A DNA stretch of 64,000 nucleotides from Pseudomonas khavaziana (GTDB lineage Bacteria; Pseudomonadota; Gammaproteobacteria; Pseudomonadales; Pseudomonadaceae): NCBI RefSeq assembly GCF_019145205.1, contig NZ_JAHSTT010000001.1, positions 496,001 through 560,000 on the forward strand, written 5' to 3'. The translations under genes and the position numbers were made by a program. Each line of letters starts with the position of its first letter. Position 1 is the stretch's first letter. The notes beneath the pieces are model-generated. The model made no database searches, was not told the DNA's origin, and was given only the letters and a program-made list of their open reading frames with translations. Positions 57,643 to 64,000 of the stretch are shown here, piece by piece.

Positions 57643-58841
57643 GCGAAGTAGCAGAACTTAAGGATTCCCTCGAGCTGCAATTGAAGACCGGTTTCACCGG
57701 CTTGCAGGCGAAGTACGACGCTGCGATTGCCGAAGTTGAAAAGGGCAATCAAGTCACCACCGATCTGAAGGGACAGATCTCCAAGCAGAAAGACGATCTG
57801 CAGCGCGTGATTGACCAGGTCCAGGATCTTGAGCAGAAGGGCGTCAAGCTGCGCGGGCAGCAGGCCGAGGGCAAATCGTTTATTGACCTCATCGGTACGC
57901 ACGAAAACTACAAGGGCCTGCAGCAGAAAAGCGTCAGCATGGCCGATATCGAAGTCACCAAGTCGGACTTGGCTGGCATGAAGGAAATGAAGGTCGGTAG
58001 CGCCGGCATCGTCGCGCCGATCTATGATCCGGTGATCCAGCCCGGCATTCGCCAAGAGCTGCGCATCCGTGACCTCCTCACCACCATTCCGGTGACCGGC
58101 CAGAGCTACACCTATTTCCGAGAAAACGTGCACACCCGCGGCGCTGCCCCGGTCGCAGAAGGCGGGCTGAAGCCAACCAGCAACGTTACCTTCACCACCG
58201 CGACGGACCGCGTGAAGAAAATTGCTGTGTGGATGCCGGCCACCGATGAAGTGCTTTCCGATGTGCCGCAAATGTTCGCCTACCTGCGTCAGCTGCTGCG
58301 CTACGACCTAAAGCTCGAGGAAGAAGGCCAGATCCTGAAGGGCGATGGTACCGGTGAAAACCTGAATGGCCTTATGACCCAGGCGACCACCTACAACGCG
58401 GCGCTGAGCAAGGCGGGCGATACGGCAATTGACCTGGTGCGACGTGCCATTTACCAGGTGCGCAAGCAGTCGCAAATGTCCGCCGATGGCGTGGTGATGA
58501 CAGAGCTGGACTGGATGAACATCGAGCTGCAGAAGGATGGCGAAAATCGTTATCTGTTCGCCAACCTGCAGGGCCTGGTGACGCCGATCCTGTGGGGTCG
58601 CCCAGTTATCACCTCCGATAGCATGGATGAAGGTGACGTAGATACCGGGGGTGAATTCCTGGTGGCCAACTTCGCCCGATCGAGCACTCTGTTCGACCGC
58701 ATGGCGTTCCAGTTCAAGATGGGCTTGATCAACGATCAGTTCATCCGCAACGAGATCGCGCTGCTGGTTGAAGAGCGACTGGGCCTGGGCGTGCGCCGCC
58801 GCGAAGCGCTGGTCAAGGGCCAGTTCGCTGTCGCACCGTAA
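57639..58841 (+). CDS. Major capsid protein (HK97 fold)
   Basis: 400 residues. The first about 100 form a coiled-coil delta/scaffold domain (ELKDSLELQLKTGFTGLQAKYDAAIAEVEKGNQ) removed by the protease. The HK97 fold follows: VAPIYDPVIQPGIRQELRIRDLLTTIPVTGQSYTYF, AGDTAIDLVRRAIYQVRKQSQMSADGVVMTELDW, GRPVITSDSM. Confidence 0.96.
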   Translation: MSEVAELKDSLELQLKTGFTGLQAKYDAAIAEVEKGNQVTTDLKGQISKQKDDLQRVIDQVQDLEQKGVKLRGQQAEGKSFIDLIGTHENYKGLQQKSVSMADIEVTKSDLAGMKEMKVGSAGIVAPIYDPVIQPGIRQELRIRDLLTTIPVTGQSYTYFRENVHTRGAAPVAEGGLKPTSNVTFTTATDRVKKIAVWMPATDEVLSDVPQMFAYLRQLLRYDLKLEEEGQILKGDGTGENLNGLMTQATTYNAALSKAGDTAIDLVRRAIYQVRKQSQMSADGVVMTELDWMNIELQKDGENRYLFANLQGLVTPILWGRPVITSDSMDEGDVDTGGEFLVANFARSSTLFDRMAFQFKMGLINDQFIRNEIALLVEERLGLGVRRREALVKGQFAVAP

Positions 58842-58856
58842 TTCATCCAACCTGGG

Positions 58857-58884
58857 AAGGCCGACATTTAGTCGGCCTTTTTGA
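58857..58884 (+). terminator. Terminator after the capsid gene
   Basis: AAGGCCGAC / GTCGGCCTT, 9-bp stem, 5-nt loop, T-run. It can lower expression of the downstream connector genes relative to the capsid. Confidence 0.85.
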
Positions 58885-58897
58885 TTCTGGAGGCAGC

Positions 58898-59116
58898 ATG
58901 GACATCAAGACTTTGTGGGGGTTCGTCGGCAATGCAGAACTGCTCGGCGCCGAATCGCCCAAGATCAAGGCGGGTAAGGAGTTCAGCGGCGTCGACGATG
59001 AGTACGCACATGCGCTGATCGGCAAGGGGCTGGCGGTTGAGGTCGGCGCCGCCGATAGTCAGAAATCGGCTGCCGCGAAGGGAAATAAAGCCGCTGCACC
59101 TAAAGAGAATAAGTAG
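58898..59116 (+). CDS. Small head-associated hypothetical protein
   Basis: 72 residues. A small domain (KTLWGFVGNAELLGAESPKIKAGKEFSGVDDEYAHALIGKGLAVEV) is followed by a Lys/Ala-rich tail. Located between capsid and connector, it may be a minor head or decoration protein. Confidence 0.75.
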   Translation: MDIKTLWGFVGNAELLGAESPKIKAGKEFSGVDDEYAHALIGKGLAVEVGAADSQKSAAAKGNKAAAPKENK

Positions 59117-59416
59117 ATGATCGAATTGGCCACTTTGAAGATGCATTTGCGGGTCGATGGCGACGAAGAAGACGCCTTGATCGGCGGCTACCTCGAAGCG
59201 GCCAAGGCTCATGTTGAACAGCACTGCGACCGTAAGCTCGTGGATGGTGACCCGGTCGATCCCGCTGAAATGGGTCTTACCCGGGACGTCGAGCAGGCGC
59301 TGTTGCTGCTCGTCGGGCATTGGTACACAAACCGTGAGGCGGTTGTTGCCGGTGCGGCTCCATCAGCTGTTCCTCTCGCGGTTGACCGGCTGCTTTGGTA
59401 TAGGAAGCGCTTCTAA
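59117..59416 (+). CDS. Head-tail connector protein (gp6/YqbG-like adaptor)
   Basis: 99 residues: IELATLKMHLRVDGDEEDALIGGYLEAAKAHVEQHCDRKL, then EQALLLLVGHWYTNREAV. These are the hallmarks of HK97 gp6-type adaptors that form a ring under the portal. Confidence 0.9.
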   Translation: MIELATLKMHLRVDGDEEDALIGGYLEAAKAHVEQHCDRKLVDGDPVDPAEMGLTRDVEQALLLLVGHWYTNREAVVAGAAPSAVPLAVDRLLWYRKRF

Positions 59417-59757
59417 TGCAGGCAGGAAAACTGAGGCACCGCATTCGTATCCAGCAGAAGGTCACCGTGCAAGACCCTAAGACTGGTGAGCAACTCACGA
59501 ACCAATGGGTTGACTTCGCCAAGGTGTGGGCTTCCATCGAGGACTTGAGCGCCCGGGATTTTATCGCTGCCCAGGCCGTTCAATCCGAAGCAAAGAGCAG
59601 GGTCGTGGTTCGTTACCGAGCCGGCATCACCTCTGACATGCGCATCGTACTGTCGACCGGAGCAGTCTGCAAAATCCTAGGGCCGCCCCTGGCGGATCCA
59701 AACTCAGGTAAGGAGTACCTGACTATGGTTGTATCTACGGGGGTGAGCGATGGCTGA
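59416..59757 (+). CDS. Head closure / head-tail joining protein
   Basis: 113 residues: MQAGKLRHRIRIQQKVTVQDPKTGEQLTNQWVDFAKVWASIEDLSARDF, typical of SPP1-gp16/HK97-gp7-type stoppers. Shares one base with the preceding stop. Confidence 0.9.
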   Translation: MQAGKLRHRIRIQQKVTVQDPKTGEQLTNQWVDFAKVWASIEDLSARDFIAAQAVQSEAKSRVVVRYRAGITSDMRIVLSTGAVCKILGPPLADPNSGKEYLTMVVSTGVSDG

Positions 59758-60196
59758 TTGGGTCACTTACAACCTCAAAGGTGCTGACGCGCTCTCTGCA
59801 AAGTTCAAGGGGCTGACGGAGGAGCTGCGCCGCAAAGTGGTCACGCCGGCGGCCAAGGATGCCATGGACATTGTTCTGCTGGATGCGAAGGATCGCGCAG
59901 CTCGCATCGATGACCCGGAAACAGCAAACTTCATTCCGGCCAACCTGGCGATGGTGGAGCGCAAAGCCCTTGGCGAAGAGATTGGCGCCGTAGTCATCTC
60001 TGTGGGGGTGAGGATGCGGAAAAAGGGCCAGAAGGGCGGCAACACGTTCTACTGGTGGTGGGTTGAGCTCGGGACCGAAAAGAATCGGGCAAAGCCTTTC
60101 CTTCGGCCTGCCCTGGCGAACAACCGTGAACAGCTGTTCCAGGAGTTCCTCAGCTCGGCGAAGTATCAGCTGATCAAACTGGGGGTGAATGAATGA
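59750..60196 (+). CDS. HK97 gp10-type tail completion protein
   Basis: 148 residues with LKGADALSAKFKGLTEELRRKVVTPAAKDAMDIVLLDAKDRA and WWVELGTEKNRAKPFLRPAL, the HK97-gp10 family signature. Confidence 0.9.
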   Translation: MADWVTYNLKGADALSAKFKGLTEELRRKVVTPAAKDAMDIVLLDAKDRAARIDDPETANFIPANLAMVERKALGEEIGAVVISVGVRMRKKGQKGGNTFYWWWVELGTEKNRAKPFLRPALANNREQLFQEFLSSAKYQLIKLGVNE

Positions 60197-60558
60197 TCGC
60201 GCCTATTTTCCAAGTGTGCGCCGCCAGCCTCGCGGTCACCGCGCTGCTCGGAACTGGGCCTACGCGCCTTTATCCGCATGGCGAGGCGCCAGAGGGGACC
60301 GAGCGGCCCTATGCCGTTTGGCAAGTCGTAACCGGCTCGCCGATCAACTTCATCAACTGCGTACCAAGCACGGATCGCTACGGCCTTCAGGTCGACGTAT
60401 ACGCTGAAACAGCATCCGCCGCCGACGAGGTAGTGAGCGCGCTGCGCCGGGTGATTGGCCAGCACGCCTATATCACCGGTTTTGGGATCGACGCTAAGGA
60501 CGAGGACACCCACAGCTACCGCAAAGGATTCGACGTCGCCTGGCTGGTGAGTTTGTAG
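60193..60558 (+). CDS. Tail completion protein (DUF3168)
   Basis: 121 residues: APIFQVCAASLAVTALLGTGPTRLYPHGEAPEGTERPYAVWQVVTGSP, DVYAETASAADEVVSALRRVIG. DUF3168/gp17-like terminators end the tail tube. Overlaps the preceding stop by 4 bp. Confidence 0.88.
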   Translation: MIAPIFQVCAASLAVTALLGTGPTRLYPHGEAPEGTERPYAVWQVVTGSPINFINCVPSTDRYGLQVDVYAETASAADEVVSALRRVIGQHAYITGFGIDAKDEDTHSYRKGFDVAWLVSL

Positions 60559-60578
60559 CTGTAAACCAGAAAAGAACC

Positions 60579-60600
60579 ACCCGCTTAGGCGGGTTTTTTT
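60579..60600 (+). terminator. Terminator before the tail tube gene
   Basis: ACCCGC-TTAG-GCGGGT with seven T, 20 nt after the DUF3168 stop. Separates connector and tail genes. Confidence 0.85.
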
Positions 60601-60645
60601 ATGCCCGCTCAACAGTGATTTTCCAGGAAAATCGGGGAGTACAAA

Positions 60646-61386
60646 TTGACCATTAAAACCCAAGGCACGGACCTCTATGCCATTGATCCAGCCAACAATA
60701 GCTTGTTGGTGGTTGGCTGCTTCACCTCCCTGGACGGGATCGACACCAGCATCGCGCAGATCGAAACGACCTGCATGAACTCAAGTGCCCGCGAATACGA
60801 GGCGGGCCTGGCTGAGCCTGGTTCTGCATCCTTCGGCCTGAACATCGACCCTCAGTCGCCGGCACACGTACGCCTCCACCAGTTGAAGACAGCCGGCACC
60901 AAGCTGGTATGGGCAATTGGCTGGTCTGACGGCCGCGTCGTGAACAGTGCGGGCGACCTGGAAGGCATCCCACCGACCATCAGCCAGCCAGGCACTGTTT
61001 CTGGGTTGCTGCTCACCAACCCAGGCACTGGTTACACCACGGCGCCTACTGTCGCGCTGACTGGTGGCGGCGGTACCGGTGCAACCGCTACAGCAACCGT
61101 TTCAGGCGGTGCGGTGACTGGTTTCACTATCACGAACGCCGGCAGCGGCTACACCTCGGCGCCAACGGTAGCGCTGACTGGCGGAGCCGGGACCGGTGCT
61201 ACAGCGTCGGCCGCTATTGATGCCGGTGTCGATTTCAACCTGCCGAACACCCGCACCTGGATCACTTTCGAGGGCTACATGAACAGCTTCCCGTTCAGCT
61301 TCGCGCTGAATGACGTTGTGAAGTCCACCGTGGGCATCCAGGTATCGGGCGATCCGGTATTTGTCCCTAAAGTCATCGCACCATAA
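60646..61386 (+). CDS. Major tail tube protein with an inserted repeat domain
   Basis: 246 residues starting with TTG; GGGGAG lies 7 nt upstream. The tube domain is split. About 1-120 and 193-246 ([20 protein letters not shown]...) resemble lambda-V/HK97-type tail tube proteins. In between, two near-identical repeats (about 125-152 and 164-191), [20 protein letters not shown] and [20 protein letters not shown], form an insert likely exposed on the tube surface. Confidence 0.85.
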   Translation: MTIKTQGTDLYAIDPANNSLLVVGCFTSLDGIDTSIAQIETTCMNSSAREYEAGLAEPGSASFGLNIDPQSPAHVRLHQLKTAGTKLVWAIGWSDGRVVNSAGDLEGIPPTISQPGTVSGLLLTNPGTGYTTAPTVALTGGGGTGATATATVSGGAVTGFTITNAGSGYTSAPTVALTGGAGTGATASAAIDAGVDFNLPNTRTWITFEGYMNSFPFSFALNDVVKSTVGIQVSGDPVFVPKVIAP

Positions 61387-61395
61387 GGAATATCC

Positions 61396-61755
61396 ATGGA
61401 CCTCAGTATTCAGGCCCTGAAGGCCGCCGGTGCGTTTTCTCCGCCACCGGTTAAGAAGGACATCACCTGGCACTCGGGCGGTAAGCCGCAAAAGGCATCG
61501 ATCTACATTCGGCAGGAGTCGTTTGTAGAGCTCACCGAGCGCTGGAAGGAACAGGACAAGGGGGCCGATTTCCTCGCTACCCGAATCGCTGCCAACGTCC
61601 TGAAAAAAGACGGTACGCCAGTATTCACGGTGGCGGATGTGCTGGGTTCTGAAGAGGCTGGACACGGTCCTCTCTCGGCCGAGCTGACCATCGTCCTGCT
61701 TAACGCTATTTCCGAAGCGAACGGGGCCGGTGCGACGGACAAGCCAAAAAAATAG
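61396..61755 (+). CDS. Tail assembly chaperone (gpG-like)
   Basis: 119 residues ending at TAG 61753-61755 right after a seven-A run. The fold is the TAC type (SIQALKAAGAFSPPPVKKDITW, RQESFVELTERWKEQDKGADFLATRIAANVLKKDG). With the -1 frame it makes the longer GT product required for loading the tape measure protein. Confidence 0.88.
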   Translation: MDLSIQALKAAGAFSPPPVKKDITWHSGGKPQKASIYIRQESFVELTERWKEQDKGADFLATRIAANVLKKDGTPVFTVADVLGSEEAGHGPLSAELTIVLLNAISEANGAGATDKPKK

Positions 61756-62063
61756 GGCCCGCCGAAGAGTTTTGGCATGAGCTGGTGCTTAACGGCATCG
61801 GCGGGCGAACGATCGCCGAAGCGAAAGCCAGCCTCACGTACAACGAGGCGCTTTCGTGGATGGCGTATGTCGAGCAGAACGGATCGCTGAATGTGGGGCT
61901 CAAGCTCGAGAAGGGCTTCGCCCTGCTGGCCACCATCCTCAACAACGTGCACGGCGGAAAGGCGAGTTTTGAAGACTTCCTGCCGCAGCGCGGTGAGCCC
62001 CAAGAGGAGGCTGCGGCATCGCCACAGGATCTGTTCAGGCTTTTGCAGTCGGTCAAGAGGTGA
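61746..62063 (+). CDS. T extension of the tail chaperone, via -1 frameshift
   Basis: The -1 frame is open from the A AAA AAA site (61746-61752) through 62063, giving IGPAEEFWHELVLNGIGGRTIAEAKASLTYNEALSWMAYVEQ... fused to the G part. The only internal start candidate is a GTG at 61785 without a ribosome-binding site, so frameshifting is the natural expression route. Confidence 0.8.
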   Translation, partial: KKIGPAEEFWHELVLNGIGGRTIAEAKASLTYNEALSWMAYVEQNGSLNVGLKLEKGFALLATILNNVHGGKASFEDFLPQRGEPQEEAAASPQDLFRLLQSVKR

Positions 62064-62066
62064 TTT

Positions 62067-64000
62067 ATGGCTGTTGATTCACTTGGCCAACTGACGGTCG
62101 ACCTGGTGGCGAACACCGGCGGCTTCGAAAAGGGTATGGACAGGGCGGAGCGCAAGCTCAAGTCCACCACCAAGGAAGCGGCCTACCAGGCCAAGGAACT
62201 GGATAAGCTGGTTGGCCGCATCGACCCTGTCGTCGCAGCCTATGGGCGCTTGGACAAAATGGAGGAGCAACTCCAGGCCCATCGCAAGGCTGGCCGGTTG
62301 CCGCCCGCCGATTTTGACGTCTACAAGAAAAAACTGGACGAGCAGCGCGCCGCTATTGAGCAGACCGACAAGGTCATGGCTAAGAACGGCCAAACCGCCA
62401 AGCAATACGCAAACAACCTGCGCGGGGTGCCTGCACAGTTCACTGATATTGCAGTGTCGTTGCAGGCCGGCCAGAACCCCATGACGGTGTTTTTGCAGCA
62501 GGGCGGCCAGCTCAAGGATATGTTCGGCGGCGTGGTTCCCGCTGCAAAGGCCCTGGGCGGCTACGTCCTCGGCTTGGTGAACCCGTTCACCGTTGCAGCG
62601 GCAGCTGCTGCCGTGCTGGCCTTGGCTTACAAGCAGGGCAGCGATGAGTCCACGGCTTACAGTACCTCTCTGGCGATGACAGGCAACACCGCTGGCACCA
62701 CCGCCGGGCAGCTTTCAACTCTTGCCCAGCAGATTGCCCAGTCCAACGGCACGGTCGGCAAGGCTGCGTCCGTTCTGGCACAGCTGGCCGGTTCCACACG
62801 CATTCCGGTTCAGGCCTTCGAGAGCATCACGGCATCGGCTATCAGGTTTGAATCGGCTACGGGCCAGGCCGCCGAGGAGACGGTCAAAAACTTCGAGAAG
62901 ATCGCCAGGGAACCGGCGGCGGCAATTCTCGCTCTCAATGAGTCGATGAATTTCCTGACAGCGACGACGTACGAGCAAATCAAGGCGCTCCAGGAACAGG
63001 GTCGAACCCAGGAAGCTGCGGCGCTGGCCAACACCGCGTACCGAGAGGGGATGGATCGCACTTCCGCCTCAGTAAAACAGAGTTTGGGTTATCTGGAGAC
63101 AAGCTGGAATGCCGTAAAAAGCGCCGCGAAGGGCGCGTGGGACGCAGCCCTGAACATCGGCCGCACAGACACGCTTGATCAACAGATTGCGGCGCTGGAC
63201 AAGCAGCTCAACGATATCGCCAATGCGCGAAAGCTGAATAAGTCTGACGGCTTCAACAACCTGGCGCCTGACGATAGCTTTCGTGTCGAAGCCCTCGAAG
63301 CAGAGAAAACCCAAAAGCTTGTTCTGAAAGCTGAGGAGGATCGTCGGGCCGCCGCGCGCGGGTTCCAACAGCAGCAACAACAGCTTGCGCTAGCCGATCA
63401 GCTCGCCCTGGACAAACTCCGTAAGGAGACGGAGAGCAACGCCGACAAGCGCGCTCGGGAGCTGGGTGAGTATCGAATGCTCGTTGAGCGCCGAATCATC
63501 CAGGCGCGCGCGTCCGGCGATAAGTCGTTGCTGATCCCTGCTGATCAGCAGACGAAAGATATCGCTGCAATCAACGAGAAATACAAAGATCCGAAGGCCG
63601 CCAAGACCCCTCAGTACCGAGAGGACGCTGGCATTAAGGCGCTCGACCAGGCCAAGCAGCAATATGCGGTTCTACAGCAGCAAAACGCCCTGATCGGTGA
63701 CCAGAGTGCCGCCAGCCAGACCCTGGGCGCGAATGCCAAAAAGCTGGTGGAGTTCGAGCAGCAGCTGGCGGACATCAAGAGCAAGAAAACCCTCACCGCC
63801 GACCAGAAGTCGTTGCTGGCGAACCAGGAGCTGATCACCGCCCAGCTGAAACGCAATGCTGCGCTTGAGGCCGAAAACACGCTGCGCGAGAAGGGGCTGG
63901 AGACCCGGAAAAAGCTCGCGGCGTTCGATGAGAACCTGAAAAGCCAGCTCGCCAGCGCCCAGCAGGGGCTGGACAACAACCTGGCCGGTGTTGGGCTTGG
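62067..64000 (+). CDS. Tail tape measure protein (start; continues past the window)
   Basis: ATG 62067, GAGGTG upstream; the frame stays open to the window end, giving at least 644 residues. N-terminus DSLGQLTVDLVANTGGFEKGMDRAERKLK is the lambda gpH/TMP family start. RGVPAQFTDIAVSLQAGQNPMTVFLQQGGQLKDMFGG, hydrophobic helices near 165-190, and long coiled coils follow. It sets tail length and later forms the DNA channel. Confidence 0.93.
   Translation, partial: MAVDSLGQLTVDLVANTGGFEKGMDRAERKLKSTTKEAAYQAKELDKLVGRIDPVVAAYGRLDKMEEQLQAHRKAGRLPPADFDVYKKKLDEQRAAIEQTDKVMAKNGQTAKQYANNLRGVPAQFTDIAVSLQAGQNPMTVFLQQGGQLKDMFGGVVPAAKALGGYVLGLVNPFTVAAAAAAVLALAYKQGSDESTAYSTSLAMTGNTAGTTAGQLSTLAQQIAQSNGTVGKAASVLAQLAGSTRIPVQAFESITASAIRFESATGQAAEETVKNFEKIAREPAAAILALNESMNFLTATTYEQIKALQEQGRTQEAAALANTAYREGMDRTSASVKQSLGYLETSWNAVKSAAKGAWDAALNIGRTDTLDQQIAALDKQLNDIANARKLNKSDGFNNLAPDDSFRVEALEAEKTQKLVLKAEEDRRAAARGFQQQQQQLALADQLALDKLRKETESNADKRARELGEYRMLVERRIIQARASGDKSLLIPADQQTKDIAAINEKYKDPKAAKTPQYREDAGIKALDQAKQQYAVLQQQNALIGDQSAASQTLGANAKKLVEFEQQLADIKSKKTLTADQKSLLANQELITAQLKRNAALEAENTLREKGLETRKKLAAFDENLKSQLASAQQGLDNNLAGVGL

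Larger units (their letters stand above)
33579..64000. mobile_element. Siphovirus-type prophage with lambda-like organisation (right end outside)
   Basis: The integrase gene at the left edge ends 50 bp from a core gene. A leftward int-xis-accessory arm, a divergent cI/cro switch and a rightward replication-lysis-packaging-HK97 head-tail arm follow in order. The left attachment site should lie in 33579-33628. The right one is beyond the window, so att repeats cannot be defined. All structural genes seen are intact, so the prophage may be functional. Confidence 0.93.

Overview
The window is a chromosomal segment of a Pseudomonas, most likely of the P. fluorescens group. The housekeeping genes (lptF, ppc, adk, tsaB, rsmJ, a MexJK-like pump, plsB, rlmA, dapE, ndvB, tcdA, csdEA, dapD) follow Pseudomonas order and sequence. 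Intergenic spaces carry fluorescens-type REP elements, and HrpL-type promoters point to a Hrp/Rsp type III secretion system. The left part (1-33.6 kb) is chromosome. The right part (33.6-64 kb) is the left and middle portion of a lambda-organised siphovirus prophage that runs off the window.

Chromosomal part. Three matches to the HrpL box (GGAACC-N15-CCACNNA) lie at 354, 903 and 16976. Each precedes a small gene of type-III-substrate-like character, including a cysteine-free, glycine/glutamine-rich harpin-like protein. The first two and the third are separated by about 16 kb of core genes: lptF with a DUF4398 lipoprotein, ppc, adk, tsaB, a DUF72 gene, a PEP-mutase-family gene, an extensin-like D,D-peptidase-fold gene, rsmJ, and a TetR regulator divergent from an RND pump operon. 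Further right come DUF4197, YbaY-type lipoprotein, plsB, a cold-shock gene, rlmA/dapE, ndvB, tcdA, csdA/csdE, dapD and an ArsC/Spx-like gene. An IS1182-family element (24726-26326) is inserted exactly in the loop of the intrinsic terminator of ndvB. A 466-bp repeat flanked by inverted REPs, with a three-way-junction core, lies between tcdA and csdE.

Prophage part. The leftward arm holds lambda-type int and xis, small hypothetical genes and a complete diversity-generating retroelement (DGR). It also carries a TerB-like gene, a LuxR-type HTH gene and an S24 repressor. A cro-like gene is divergent from the repressor. Five 15-bp dyads of the form TGWACC-N3-GGTWCA lie in the cI-cro gap and over a leftward promoter at 44.87 kb, a lambda-like OR/OL arrangement. 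The rightward arm has a replication HTH protein, DnaB helicase, a second tyrosine recombinase, a Q-like antiterminator, a moron-like gene between terminators, holins, HNH, terminase, HK97-type portal/protease/capsid, connector and tail genes, a tail-assembly chaperone with a -1 frameshift site, and the start of the tape measure gene.

The DGR is the highlight. On the minus strand it reads target 2 - target 1 - avd - template repeat - reverse transcriptase - C5 methyltransferase. Template (39829-39928) and both variable repeats (40523-40622, 41240-41339) are exactly 100 bp. Target 1 differs from the template at 10 positions and target 2 at 11; all 21 differences fall on template adenines. The DGR is in the leftward accessory/lysogeny arm, not next to the tail genes, and the reverse transcriptase reading frame opens inside the template repeat.
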